Assembly: GCF_039541915.1 (NCBI RefSeq)
Contig: NZ_BAABHD010000024.1
Location: forward strand, 186,001 to 250,000
Length of the DNA: 64,000 nucleotides
Direction of reading: 5' to 3'
Source of the DNA: Nibrella saemangeumensis
GTDB taxonomy: Bacteria; Bacteroidota; Bacteroidia; Cytophagales; Spirosomataceae
The notes below the pieces were generated by a model. That model saw only the letters and a list, made by a program, of their open reading frames with translations, was not told where the DNA came from and searched no databases. The position numbers and the translations under genes were made by a program. Positions 51,629 through 61,264 of this stretch are shown here, piece by piece; positions within the stretch are counted from its first letter, which is position 1, and every line of letters starts with the position of its first letter.

Positions 51629-52342
51629 TCAACGCATGTTGTGGTAGACGCTTTGTACGTCGTCGTCCTCTTCGATGCGCTCGATGAGTTTATCAACTTC
51701 GGCGGCTTCCTCTTCGCTGAGTTCTTTAGTATCGTTGGGGATACGCTCAAATTCGGCCTGCCTGATGTCGTAGCCTTTTTCTTCGAGGAACTTCTGGATA
51801 GCTCCGAAGGCGGTAAACTCCCCGTAGATCACCAGTTCACTGGCTTCTTCATCCAGGTCTACTTCGTCACCCCCAACGTCGATCAGTTCGAACTCCAGTT
51901 CTTCAATGTCAACACCTTCGGCAGGGATGCGGAAGACGCATTTGCGGTCGAACATAAAGTCGAGCATCCCCTGCGTGCCGAGGCTGCCGCCCAGTTTATT
52001 GAAGTAACTGCGAATGTTGGCCACCGTTCGGTTGTGGTTGTCAGTCGCCGTCTCGATAACAATAGCGATGCCGTGAGGACCGTAGCCTTCGTAGGTGATC
52101 TCTTTGTAGTCCTCCTGGTCTTTGGATGATGCCTTCTTGATTGCCCGCTCCACATTATCTTTGGGCATGTTGGCGGCTTTGGCATTCTGGATAACCGCAC
52201 GCAGGCGGCCATTGGCGTGCGGATCGGGGCCACCGCTCTTCACGGCCATGGCTATTTCTTTGCCAATCTTGGTGAAGGTCTTCGACATTTGACCCCACCG
52301 CTTAAATTTTCGGGCTTTGCGATATTCAAAAGCTCTTCCCAT
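51629..52342 (-). CDS. yebC: YebC/PmpR family protein
   Basis: A 237-residue protein with the full YebC signature: GRAFEYRKARKFKRWGQMSKTFTKIGKEI, NMPKDNVERAIKKA, YEGYGPHGIAIVIETATDN, NRTVANIRSYFNKLGG. The acidic C-terminal part (SEEEAAEVDKLIERIEEDDDVQSVY) is normal. The family includes DNA-binding regulators and factors that ease ribosome stalling (TACO1). It is cytoplasmic. An inverted repeat lies upstream of it. Confidence 0.95.
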   Translation of the reverse strand: MGRAFEYRKARKFKRWGQMSKTFTKIGKEIAMAVKSGGPDPHANGRLRAVIQNAKAANMPKDNVERAIKKASSKDQEDYKEITYEGYGPHGIAIVIETATDNHNRTVANIRSYFNKLGGSLGTQGMLDFMFDRKCVFRIPAEGVDIEELEFELIDVGGDEVDLDEEASELVIYGEFTAFGAIQKFLEEKGYDIRQAEFERIPNDTKELSEEEAAEVDKLIERIEEDDDVQSVYHNMR

Positions 52343-52349
52343 TTTCTAT

Positions 52350-52442
52350 GTTTCAGGTTTCACGTTCCAGATTTCAGCGTTCACGTTCCAAACCACAACG
52401 TGCAACCGCCGGGCGGCCCCGATGGAACCTGAAACCTGGAAC
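52350..52442. repeat. Inverted repeat of GTTTCAGG/GTTCCA words between two leftward genes
   Basis: The outer arms are 20 nt (52350-52369 and 52423-52442) with few mismatches. Inside are further GTTCCA and TTCAGCG words. It shares its words with the element at 45332-45419. It lies just upstream of the yebC start and 9 bp from the lysA stop. Confidence 0.75.
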
Positions 52443-52450
52443 AATATAAA

Positions 52451-53701
52451 TTAGACAGTGACAGCATTTAGTACGGGAACATCGACCTGGTTGCGAATGA
52501 GATCGTCGAAGGTCTCACGCCGACGGATCAGGTAAGGCTGACCTTCATACACCAGCACCTCGGCCGGGCGGGGCCGCGAGTTGTAATTCGACGCCATCAT
52601 GTACCCGTAGGCACCGGCGTTTTTAAAGGCCAGTATATCGCCGGGCCGCACCTCCGGCAGGTTCCGGTCGGTTGCAAACGTATCCGTTTCGCAAATATAA
52701 CCGACAACGGTATAGTTTTTTTCGTCGCCGGTTGGATTTGATACGTTGACTATATCATGCCAGGCGTCATACATCATCGGCCGGATCAGGTGGTTCAGGC
52801 CGGAATTGATATGCACAAACGTCCGGCTGGGATTCTCCTTCACCACATTAGTCTGTACCAGCAGCGAGCCGCACTCACTGACCAGCAGTTTACCGGGTTC
52901 AAACCACAGTTCCAGCTCACGACCGTAGCGCTCACAGAATGCCTGGAATGCACGGGACACCTTGCTGCCCAGATCGGCCAGATCGGTCACGTGGTCGCCT
53001 TCTTTGTAGGCCACTTTAAAACCGCTACCAAAGTCCATAAACCGCAGGTCGGGGTAATCAGCCGCCAGTTCGAACAGCACCTCGGCCCCGCGCAGGAAGG
53101 CATCAGCGTTCTTGAAATCGGAACCGGTATGAATGTGCAGCCCTACCACGGGAATCCCGTATGTCTCGGTAACGGCTTTGATCTCCGGGCGCTGCAAAAT
53201 GGAAATACCGAATTTAGAGTCGGCATGGCCGGTTTGAATCTTGATATTACCGCCTTCGGCAATATGCGGATTAATCCGGATGCTAACCGGAACCGCACGG
53301 CCGTACTGCCGGCCGATAAACTCCAGCAGCGGCAGGCTGTCGACGTTCAATTGAAGGCCCAGTTCAATCGCTTCTTCGATTTCGGCGAACGCTACCCCAC
53401 TAGGTGTAAACAGGATCTGCTGCGGCTCAAAGCCCGCCAGCAGGCCCATCCGGGCTTCGTTAACCGACACCACGTCCAGTTCGGTACCCTGCTGGCGCAT
53501 CAGCCGGAGAATGGAAATATTGGTCAGCGCTTTGGCCGCGTATTTTATTTTTAGGTTAACCCCGGTGAAGGAAGACCGGAGTTCGTTTACTTTTTCAATA
53601 ATTTTGTCCGCGTCGTACACGTAGAGCGGCAAACCGAACTGCCCGGCTATATCGAGCACGTCAACCCCCTGAATCTGATATACCTGATTAGTTACCTGCA
53701 T
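52451..53701 (-). CDS. lysA: Diaminopimelate decarboxylase
   Basis: A 416-residue PLP enzyme from the ATG at 53701; seven more residues are possible from 53722. Lys57 in IKYAAKALTN is the PLP lysine, HIHTGSD is the conserved His-rich segment, and FEPGKLLVSECGSLL is the second substrate motif. It removes CO2 from meso-diaminopimelate to give lysine. Normal length; it is single and divergent from the PhoD-like gene. Confidence 0.94.
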   Translation of the reverse strand: MQVTNQVYQIQGVDVLDIAGQFGLPLYVYDADKIIEKVNELRSSFTGVNLKIKYAAKALTNISILRLMRQQGTELDVVSVNEARMGLLAGFEPQQILFTPSGVAFAEIEEAIELGLQLNVDSLPLLEFIGRQYGRAVPVSIRINPHIAEGGNIKIQTGHADSKFGISILQRPEIKAVTETYGIPVVGLHIHTGSDFKNADAFLRGAEVLFELAADYPDLRFMDFGSGFKVAYKEGDHVTDLADLGSKVSRAFQAFCERYGRELELWFEPGKLLVSECGSLLVQTNVVKENPSRTFVHINSGLNHLIRPMMYDAWHDIVNVSNPTGDEKNYTVVGYICETDTFATDRNLPEVRPGDILAFKNAGAYGYMMASNYNSRPRPAEVLVYEGQPYLIRRRETFDDLIRNQVDVPVLNAVTV

Positions 53702-53763
53702 ATTTCTTAAAACGAACCGCAAATATACGAATTCTGCCTCGTTGCTTCACCCCAATTTTACAC

Positions 53764-55086
53764 ATGAACGTCATTCGCATTCCACTATTTTTTCTTTGCC
53801 TGATCTATGTCTCCCACACGCTGGCTCAACTCCAATCTGGCCCGATGGTGGGCTACTCCGAAATGAAGGAGGTGATGCTCTGGGCGCAGACCCGGCAACC
53901 GGCCCGCGTACAGATTCGCTACTGGGAGCAGGGCAAACCGGCGACAAAATGGTCGACGGCCGAAGTAGTCACCGAAACCCGTGCCGCCCATACCGCTCAC
54001 CTGCTCGCCGACCGGGTGCAACCGGGTAAACGCTACGAATACGAAGTACTGGTTAACGGTAAAAAAGTAGCCCTTTCGTACCCGACCCGCTTTCAGTCTC
54101 AAACGCTCTGGCAATGGCGCACCGATCCGCCCCCGTTCCGCTTCGGGTTCGGCACCTGTATGTATGTCAACGAGCCGGAGGTTGACCGGCCGGGCACACC
54201 CTATGGCTCCAACTACGGCCTGCTGACCAGTCTCACCAACCAGAAACCCGATTTTATGCTGTGGGGTGGCGACAACACGTACCTGCGGGAGGTCGACTGG
54301 AACACGCGCACCGGCGTGTTGCACCGCTACACGCACACCCGCTCGCTCAAAGAACTGCAACCCCTGCTGGCATCGGCCCACCATTACGCCATCTGGGACG
54401 ACCACGATTTTGGACCCAACGACGCCGACCGGGGATTCTGGCTAAAACCGGTTACGCTGGAGGCTTTCAAGCGGTTCTGGGCCAACCCAAATTATATTTT
54501 CGACGAAGGCTGTACCGGCACCTTCCACTGAAACGATTGCCAGTTTTTTCTGCTCGATGACCGGACGTTCCGCTCCCCCAACAACGCTCCGGCCGACACC
54601 GCCCGCACGGTACTGGGTAATCGGCAGTTTCAGTGGCTGCTGGACGCCCTGAAATTCAGCCAGGCCACCTTCAAGTTTGTGGTCATTGGGGGGCAGGTGA
54701 TCAACCCCGCCAGGGTCGCAGAAAACTTTGCCAACTACGCCAAAGAGCGTGAACAGCTTATTCAGGCCATTACACAGGCCAGAATTCCGGGTGTTCTGTT
54801 CCTGACCGGTGACCGCCACCACACAATTCTGCACCAGCTCGACCGCTCCGGTACCTACCCGCTTTACGACCTCACGGTTTCACCCCTGACCTCCGGCACC
54901 GCCAGGCCCGGCGACGAAGACCTGCGCCAGCCGACGGTGGTAAACGGCACGCTGGTTACGGACCATAACTTCGCCATCCTGGACGTAACCGGGCCGTTGA
55001 AAGACCGGGTACTGAGCATTAAAATCTTCGATGCCAACGGAACCCAGCGCTGGACCCGCGACATCCGGGCGACCGATCTGCGATGA
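53764..55086 (+). pseudogene. PhoD-like alkaline phosphatase gene with one in-frame TGA
   Basis: The frame from 53764 codes a signal peptide (ending TLA) and a PhoD-type phosphatase with metal motifs GGDNTYLREVDW and WDDHDFGPNDAD. It is cut by TGA at 54529-54531 after GTFH. The same frame then resumes NDCQFFLLDDRTFR and continues to LTGDRHHTIL and a stop at 55084-55086, for 439 residues in all plus the stop. In this family the position is normally Trp, so TGG to TGA is the simplest change. No other disruption is seen. It may be a very recent pseudogene, a sequencing error or a readthrough gene. Confidence 0.85.
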
Positions 55087-55212
55087 AACGCCACCCCTTT
55101 CATGTGTTACCAAAACCGGCTTTTCCTCAAACTTTTCGGCTGAAAACCAGTTGAACACAAAGAGCAGGCACGCATTAATTTTTCTTGTTTTGACCTGCTA
55201 CTCAACGACGTT

Positions 55213-56361
55213 ATGAAACTGAAACTGAATAGAAGCCTGACCGCACTGGGAGCGGTGCTGTTGGGCCTGGCCGCTCAGGCCCAAAACCCGGCCACCCCCG
55301 CCGACCACGGTGGCAACGGCTCGACGCAAACCTATCCGCAAGGCGCACCAGCCCTGCGCCCGGACTCGCTGAATAATCCGAACTCAACCACAAACCGGGG
55401 CGACAAGCCCAATATGACCCGAAAGGAACGCCGGCAACTACGCCGGAACCGCGATACCAATCGCATGGAGCGTACGAATCGCAGCACCTCCAGCCAAAAT
55501 ACCCGGACAGGACAAAATGACGCCAACACCACAACCTATCCGATAGAGGGCAACGCCAGCACTACGCCCAGTGGCACGGGTACTCCCATGAAATCGACGG
55601 ACGCCATGAGTACCGGCAGTTCAAACGCCGGCAATCAGAACGGTAACACCGGTATCAACACCATGGGAACCGCCACCGCCGGGTACACCGACACAACGAG
55701 TATGAACCGGACTACCACGACCGGCACCGCAGCCGGTATGGGTAATACCAGTTCCAATGCCGGCAACCAGAATGGTAATACGGGGATCAATGCGCAGGGC
55801 ACGTCAACCAGCGGCTACACCGGTACAACTCCCGGTGCGAACACCTCCCGTACTACAGCCGGAGTGGCCAGTAATATTCCCGACATGCGATCGATGTCTA
55901 TCGCGGATTTTACCTCTGCTTCGCCGGAGTACACGGTATTGGTGAATGCCCTGCAAACCACCGAGATGACAGAGTCGCTGAAGGGTGCAGGCCAGTTTAC
56001 GGTCTTTGCCCCGTCGAACAGTGCTTTCAACAAACTGCCCAGCCGAACCCGCAGCAACCTGCTGAACGGGCAGAACCGCGAAACGCTGAAGCAGCTAATG
56101 GCCTATCATGTAGTTGAGGGTGTACTGGATTCGAAGGAAATTGCCCGTCGCATGAACGAAGGTAACGGCAAGACCCGCCTGCAAACGCTGGCCGGCGGTA
56201 CGCTGACCGTAGAGATGGGGACCAACGGACGACTAAAGGTTACCGACGATCAGGGAGGAGTAGCCTACGTAGAAACGCCGGACAACGTGCAGTCGAACGG
56301 GATTGTTCACGGCGTCGATAAAGTCCTGCTGCCCAAGGGCATTACGGCCCGCTTCCGCTAA
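55213..56361 (+). CDS. Secreted fasciclin-domain protein with low-complexity N-terminus
   Basis: A 382-residue protein with a signal peptide (1-23, ending AQAQ). Residues about 25-225 are low-complexity (Asn, Thr, Gly, Ser) and include two copies of SSNAGNQNGNTGIN-like segments, at about 136 and 180. The C-terminal 155 residues form one fasciclin (FAS1) domain: YTVLVNALQTTEMTESL, FTVFAPSNSAFNKLP, YHVVEGVLDSKEI, GIVHGVDKVLLP. It is probably periplasmic or surface-attached and involved in adhesion or matrix. It lies 148 bp upstream of an ECF sigma/anti-sigma pair, in the same direction. Confidence 0.88.
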   Translation: MKLKLNRSLTALGAVLLGLAAQAQNPATPADHGGNGSTQTYPQGAPALRPDSLNNPNSTTNRGDKPNMTRKERRQLRRNRDTNRMERTNRSTSSQNTRTGQNDANTTTYPIEGNASTTPSGTGTPMKSTDAMSTGSSNAGNQNGNTGINTMGTATAGYTDTTSMNRTTTTGTAAGMGNTSSNAGNQNGNTGINAQGTSTSGYTGTTPGANTSRTTAGVASNIPDMRSMSIADFTSASPEYTVLVNALQTTEMTESLKGAGQFTVFAPSNSAFNKLPSRTRSNLLNGQNRETLKQLMAYHVVEGVLDSKEIARRMNEGNGKTRLQTLAGGTLTVEMGTNGRLKVTDDQGGVAYVETPDNVQSNGIVHGVDKVLLPKGITARFR

Positions 56362-56396
56362 GCCCGTGATGAGTATATAAAGCTTAATAGTATATC

Positions 56397-56437
56397 AAAA
56401 GCCACCCCGGACGGATAATCTGTCCGGGGTGGCTTTT
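56397..56437 (+). terminator. Terminator after the fasciclin gene
   Basis: A 16-bp perfect stem (56397-56412 with 56422-56437) followed by a T. Strong and well placed. Confidence 0.85.
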
Positions 56438-56456
56438 TGGCGTTATCGGATATCTG

Positions 56457-56488
56457 TTGTGCATTACATTGCTTTTTCGATATATTTG
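56457..56488 (+). promoter_or_regulatory. Putative promoter of the ECF sigma operon
   Basis: TTG (56457-56459) and TATATTTG (56481-56488) with a 21-nt spacer resemble the Bacteroidota -33/-7 pattern. The GTG start is 20 nt beyond. Confidence 0.5.
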
Positions 56489-56508
56489 GCTGACACAAAA
56501 AACCCGAT

Positions 56509-57075
56509 GTGAAAAAAGCGCAGTCTTTCGTACCGGAAGATGTCCTGATAGAAAAACTGGCCCGGCGCGATCAGCAGGCATTTCACTGGCTGTATGATCA
56601 GTATTCAGGTGCCCTTTATGGTGTGGTGTTGAAAATTGTGCGGGATGAAGAGCAGGCCAAAGATTTACTACAGGATATTTTTATTAAAATCTGGAAAAAC
56701 CTGGAGGGTTACGACCCACAAAAAGGCCGGTTGTTTACCTGGCTGCTCAATATAGCCCGCAATTCAGCCATTGACGCCCTGCGGTCTGGCCGGTCAGGTG
56801 CTAATGCGACGAATTCGATATCAATCCAACCTGATGCCGAAAACGTATATATAGTAGACCGGCAGCACAATACCACCCAGCCTGATCCGGACTGGATCGG
56901 CATTCGGGAGGAAGTGAATAAACTAAGGCCGGAGCGAAAGCAGTTAATTGATATGGTCTATTTTGAGGGCTACACCCACGAAGAGGTAGCCAACCAACTA
57001 AATATCCCATTAGGAACCGTAAAGACACGTATTCGGTCTGCTTTGCAGGAACTGAAGCAGCTTTTTAAACTATGA
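56509..57075 (+). CDS. ECF sigma-70 family factor
   Basis: A 188-residue sigma factor starting at GTG; the overlapping ATG at 56507 gives an immediate stop. Region 2 is DLLQDIFIKIWKN with FTWLLNIARNSAIDALRS. Region 4 is MVYFEGYTHEEVANQLNIPLGTVKTRIRSAL. It steers RNA polymerase to a specific set of promoters. Its stop overlaps the start of the anti-sigma gene as ATGA, the classic coupling of such pairs. Confidence 0.94.
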   Translation: MKKAQSFVPEDVLIEKLARRDQQAFHWLYDQYSGALYGVVLKIVRDEEQAKDLLQDIFIKIWKNLEGYDPQKGRLFTWLLNIARNSAIDALRSGRSGANATNSISIQPDAENVYIVDRQHNTTQPDPDWIGIREEVNKLRPERKQLIDMVYFEGYTHEEVANQLNIPLGTVKTRIRSALQELKQLFKL

Positions 57076-57884
57076 ATATCCCGGAATACCTGACATCAGG
57101 TATACTTGAATCGTATGTGCTGGGCGCGGTAAGCGACGAAGAGCGTCGGGAAGTAGAGTGCTTATCCTCTATCTACCCCGAAATCCGGCAGGAGCTCGAC
57201 CGGTTATCGGCCGCCCTGGAGGACTATGCACTTTCGTACAGTGCGCTGCCTCCCATCGGCCTGAAAGAACAGATCATGGCGAAGCTCGATTTTGGTACCG
57301 AAGCTCCGCCGGTCGAAACCGAAACTCCCGTGGTGGCCTTACCTGCTGACTCGGGCCCTACCTATAAAATTACGTGGATCGCAGCAGCATCGCTGGGCCT
57401 GCTGGTGCTGATCTTTTCGTTTTTTCTGCTGAGTCAGCTCCGTCAGGCGCAGCGGATATCGGCCACTCTTCGGGATAGCAACGAAACGCTGCAGACAGAA
57501 ATCCAGCGTCAGCGCGATATCCGGCAACGGAGCGAAGACCTGCTGGCTATGCTGCGACAGCCTGAAGTACGGATCATTCGCCTGAAAGGTAACGACAAAG
57601 CCCCCACGGGAGAAATGATGGTATACTGGCATCCGCACAGCCGGCAGGTGATGGTGGAGATTATGAATATGCCGCCCCTCCCGGCCAATCAGCAGTATCA
57701 GCTCTGGTCGCTGGTCAACGGGCAGCCAGTCGATGCCGGCGTATTCGACGTAACAGACGCTCCCCAGAAGATGGGTCGGGTAATTGCTCAGGCAGATGCG
57801 TTCGCCGTCACCATCGAAAAACGGGGCGGTAGCCCGGCCCCTACCCTATCGTCGCTGGTCATGATGACGCCGGTAACCTCCTGA
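57072..57884 (+). CDS. RskA-like membrane anti-sigma factor
   Basis: A 270-residue protein. Residues 1-90 form the cytoplasmic sigma-binding part (SGILESYVLGAVSDEERREVECL), about 100-121 is a membrane span, then a short coiled coil (DSNETLQTEIQRQRDIRQRSEDLL). The C-terminal domain outside the cell is RskA-like (GEMMVYWHPHSRQVMVEIMNMPPLPANQQYQLWSLVNGQPVDAGVF). It should hold the ECF factor at the membrane until a signal frees it. There is no zinc-binding HxxxCxxC. It overlaps the sigma gene by 4 bases. Confidence 0.93.
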   Translation: MNIPEYLTSGILESYVLGAVSDEERREVECLSSIYPEIRQELDRLSAALEDYALSYSALPPIGLKEQIMAKLDFGTEAPPVETETPVVALPADSGPTYKITWIAAASLGLLVLIFSFFLLSQLRQAQRISATLRDSNETLQTEIQRQRDIRQRSEDLLAMLRQPEVRIIRLKGNDKAPTGEMMVYWHPHSRQVMVEIMNMPPLPANQQYQLWSLVNGQPVDAGVFDVTDAPQKMGRVIAQADAFAVTIEKRGGSPAPTLSSLVMMTPVTS

Positions 57885-57955
57885 CACCATTTTAACGTTT
57901 TTTAACGCCGTACCGGAATCCTTCGGGGAGCATTCAGCGTATATACTATACAACC

Positions 57956-58489
57956 ATGTTACTTATGAAACCTATAATAGCGCTGCTTATTCCTGTTTTT
58001 CTGCTTACCGGCGGACTCCTGGCCTGTGTAGGCCAAACCCAGCAGAACAGCCAGGTCACCGCCAGCCGGGAACCAAAGGCAACTGATTCGCCGGGGGGGC
58101 GCCGGGTGGTAAAAACCAACGCAGAATGGAAGAAGATCCTGACGGCCGACCAATACGCCGTTATGCGGGAGAAAGGCACTGAGCGGGCCGGTACCAGTCC
58201 GCTCAACCGCAACAAAGAAAAGGGAGTTTACGCCTGTGCAGGCTGCCGTAACCCGCTGTTCAGCTCGGCCGCCAAGTTCGAATCCGGCACCGGCTGGCCC
58301 AGTTTTTACGAGCCAATCGCCAAAAATGCCGTGCATGAAGAGCATGACCGCAGCTACGGTATGGATCGGGTCGAGATCCTCTGCTCGGTCTGTGACGCGC
58401 ACCTGGGCCATGTCTTCGACGATGGCCCTAAACCGACCGGCTTGCGTTACTGCATGAACGGCGTAGCCCTTTCGTTCGAAAAGAAGTAA
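57956..58489 (+). CDS. msrB: Secreted/lipoprotein peptide-methionine (R)-S-oxide reductase
   Basis: A 177-residue protein with an export signal ending in a lipobox (LLAC, Cys24). The MsrB domain has zinc ligands Cys94, Cys97, Cys143 and Cys146 (CAGC, CSVC), the block GTGWPSFYEP, and the catalytic Cys166 in RYCMNG. It repairs oxidised methionine in periplasmic proteins. It follows the anti-sigma gene by 71 bp on the same strand, so the ECF system may respond to envelope oxidation. That link is inference. Start at 57956 or 57965. Confidence 0.94.
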   Translation: MLLMKPIIALLIPVFLLTGGLLACVGQTQQNSQVTASREPKATDSPGGRRVVKTNAEWKKILTADQYAVMREKGTERAGTSPLNRNKEKGVYACAGCRNPLFSSAAKFESGTGWPSFYEPIAKNAVHEEHDRSYGMDRVEILCSVCDAHLGHVFDDGPKPTGLRYCMNGVALSFEKK

Positions 58490-58520
58490 GAAACCATCCT
58501 GATAATCAAATTAATACCGG

Positions 58521-58543
58521 GCCGGGCTGCTATGCAGTCCGGC
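58521..58543 (+). terminator. Terminator after msrB
   Basis: Ten-base arms GCCGGGCTGC and GCAGTCCGGC with one U-G pair around a 3-nt loop, followed by TTT. Confidence 0.7.
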
Positions 58544-58634
58544 TTTCCGGCATTTTATCGAGAGATTTTGCGTTATATTTACAAGCCTTCACCGGGCCTG
58601 TTATCACGATAAAGTAAGCACAAATAGTCCTAAT

Positions 58635-61169
58635 ATGAGTGATTTTTGGGAGCGTCTACGCGCCTTCTTCCGTCGCATTAACCAGGGAATCCGTAATCTG
58701 CTCTATCGATTATTTGCGGCCATTGCCGGAGAAGAACGTGTGGATGGCTGGATCTCCTCATACCGCCGGTCCAGAGAAAACTTCCGTTCCTTTGTTCATC
58801 AATACATCGACCCTGATTCGCGATTTTATCCATTTCTGCGGGGGGCGGCCAAGGTCTTTTTGAACGGCCTGCTGCTCCTGGCTATCTATGTCTTTATGCT
58901 GGAAACCAACTTTCTGTGGCTGACCGGCGAAATACCCAGTGTAGAAGATCTTCGCAACCCGAAGCTAAATCAGGCATCCGAAATTTATTCGCTGGATGGG
59001 GTGGAAATCGGCAAGTTCTTTACCGAGAACCGTACGCCTATTGCGTTTAAAGATATTCCCAAACACGTAAAGGATGCCCTGATTGCTACCGAAGATATCC
59101 GCTTTTACAATCACTCTGGCATCGATACCCGCGCGTTGGGTGCTGTTGCCGTTTCGGTCATTACCGGCGGGGACCGCGGAGGAGGAAGCACCATTACGCA
59201 GCAATTGGCCAAAAACCTGTTTAAAACCCGGCGGACTTCAAAAGGGCTGCTGGGACGGATCCCCTTTGTCCGGACGGTTGTTGTGAAATCGAAAGAATGG
59301 CTGATGGCCAAAAAGCTGGAAAGCAATTTTACCAAAGAAGAGATTTTGACCTATTATTTCAACACGGTTGATTTCGGCAGCAACTCGTTCGGCCTGAAAA
59401 CGGCCGCCCGTACGTACTTCAACAAGACCCCCGACAGCCTGAACGTGCAGGAAGGGGCGGTGCTGGTAGGTTTGCAGAAAGCGACAACGACATACAACCC
59501 GCTCCGGCATCCGAAACGCTCCACAGAGCGCCGGAATGTGGTGCTGAGTCAGATGGCGAAATATGGGTACCTGACCAAATCCCAGGCAGATTCGATCAGC
59601 CGGTTGCCGCTGGTAACGAACTACACACCCGAGAACCCTTCGTCTGGTCCCGCCAGCTACCTCAAGAACGCCGTGGCCGACTTTATGCAGGAATGGGGTG
59701 AACGCAAAGGGTACGACCTGTACACCAGTGGTCTGAAAATCTACACGACCATCGACTCGCGTATGCAGAAGTACGCCGATGATGCCGTAAATGAGAAAAT
59801 GAAGCAGCTCCAGCAAACGTTTAACAACCACTGGAGCGGCCGCAACCCCTGGACCGACGAGAAAGGGAAAGAGATTCCGGGCTTTATCGATACCGTAGCC
59901 AAACGCACCGAGCGCTACCGGGGGCTCATCCGCCGTTTTCCCGACCAACCCGATTCGGTTCAGTACTACATGAAAGTCAAAAAGAACAAGATTAAAGTCT
60001 TTGACTGGAATAACGGTGAGCGGGAAGTTGAAATGACCCCCTATGACTCCATTGCCTATTACAAACGTTTTCTGCAGGCGGGCATGGTGGCTATGGACCC
60101 GCGCACGGGATACATACGCGCCTGGGTTGGTGGCATTGATCATACGTATTTTAAATACGACCACGTCAAACAGGCTAAACGCCAGCCGGGGTCTACCTTC
60201 AAACCGTTTGTGTACACGGCGGCCATCGACGACACTACCCTGAACCTGAGCCCCTGCGACCGGATACGGGATGAGCCTTTTCGGGTAGAAGTAGAGGAAA
60301 AAGGGGAGAAAAAATACTGGGAGCCCAAAAACTCTACCGGCTATTACAGTTATGCCAATCTGACGCTCCGCCGGGCGCTGGCGCGGTCGATCAACTCGAT
60401 TACGGCGCGCCTGACCGACAGGGTCGGGCCGTCAAAGGTGGCGGACTATGCCCACCGGCTGGGCATCAAGAGCCGGCTGGCCGCGGTACCGTCTATTGGG
60501 CTCGGCTCGTCGGATGTATCGCTCTACGAGATGGTAGCCGCCTACTGCACCTTTGTCAACGAAGGAAAATACACCGAACCGCTCATCATTCAGCGGATCG
60601 AAGACCGCAACGGCAACGAAATTGAAGTATTTCAGTCGGAAAGCAAGCAGGTGATCAACCCTGAAACGGCCTTCCTGATGGTGCATATGCTACGGGGTGG
60701 TCTGGAAGAATCCGGTGGAACGTCGCAGAACCTGTGGTCGTTTAATATTTTCAGGAACGGACATCAAATGGGCGGTAAAACCGGTACTACGTCCAATAAC
60801 TCCGACGGCTGGTTTATTGGTGTCTCCAACAAGCTGGTTATAGGCGCCTGGGTAGGTGGTGACGACCGCAGTATACACTTCCGGTCGACAGACCTGGGCG
60901 AAGGAGCCAAAACTGCCATGCCGCTGGTTGGGCGTTTTCTGGAGAAGGTGTACGCCGACGCTAAATTCAAGGAGTTACAGGGGCCGTTTCCGAAGCCTGC
61001 TATTCCAATTATTAAAGAATACCTCGACTGCGGGGGTGGCTACGAAGAGGAGCCTGTCGAAGAGGATACCCTGGAAGTAGAGGACGAGTTTGATGAACCA
61101 ACCTTTGAGCCAACCGTGCCGACGGCACCGGAGCCAGTGCCGGATACAACGGGTAATGAGGGACAATAA
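58635..61169 (+). CDS. Class A penicillin-binding protein (PBP1A-like)
   Basis: An 844-residue bifunctional peptidoglycan synthase. A membrane span lies near 72-92. The GT51 glycosyltransferase has EDIRFYNHSGID (Glu153) and GGSTITQQLAKNLF. The transpeptidase has SxxK at Ser520-Lys523 (GSTFKPF), SIN at 585-587 and KTG at 715-717. The tail (from about 805) is acidic and Pro-rich (EEEPVEEDTLEVEDEFDEP). It builds the cell wall at the periplasmic face. Its domain order and length match Bacteroidota PBP1A. Confidence 0.95.
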   Translation: MSDFWERLRAFFRRINQGIRNLLYRLFAAIAGEERVDGWISSYRRSRENFRSFVHQYIDPDSRFYPFLRGAAKVFLNGLLLLAIYVFMLETNFLWLTGEIPSVEDLRNPKLNQASEIYSLDGVEIGKFFTENRTPIAFKDIPKHVKDALIATEDIRFYNHSGIDTRALGAVAVSVITGGDRGGGSTITQQLAKNLFKTRRTSKGLLGRIPFVRTVVVKSKEWLMAKKLESNFTKEEILTYYFNTVDFGSNSFGLKTAARTYFNKTPDSLNVQEGAVLVGLQKATTTYNPLRHPKRSTERRNVVLSQMAKYGYLTKSQADSISRLPLVTNYTPENPSSGPASYLKNAVADFMQEWGERKGYDLYTSGLKIYTTIDSRMQKYADDAVNEKMKQLQQTFNNHWSGRNPWTDEKGKEIPGFIDTVAKRTERYRGLIRRFPDQPDSVQYYMKVKKNKIKVFDWNNGEREVEMTPYDSIAYYKRFLQAGMVAMDPRTGYIRAWVGGIDHTYFKYDHVKQAKRQPGSTFKPFVYTAAIDDTTLNLSPCDRIRDEPFRVEVEEKGEKKYWEPKNSTGYYSYANLTLRRALARSINSITARLTDRVGPSKVADYAHRLGIKSRLAAVPSIGLGSSDVSLYEMVAAYCTFVNEGKYTEPLIIQRIEDRNGNEIEVFQSESKQVINPETAFLMVHMLRGGLEESGGTSQNLWSFNIFRNGHQMGGKTGTTSNNSDGWFIGVSNKLVIGAWVGGDDRSIHFRSTDLGEGAKTAMPLVGRFLEKVYADAKFKELQGPFPKPAIPIIKEYLDCGGGYEEEPVEEDTLEVEDEFDEPTFEPTVPTAPEPVPDTTGNEGQ

Positions 61170-61264
61170 ATGCCGGAGACCGGGTCTGGCAGCATTTTCT
61201 CCGGTTATGCCTGAAACACCTCAGCCTGCTGTTTAGTTACTGAAATAACCAAACAGCAACGTAT

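Noticed and set aside
54529..54531. Selenocysteine codon in the PhoD-like gene
   Set aside because: The family has Trp, not Cys, at this position. I saw no selenocysteine insertion hairpin that I could defend downstream, and no sel genes lie in the window.
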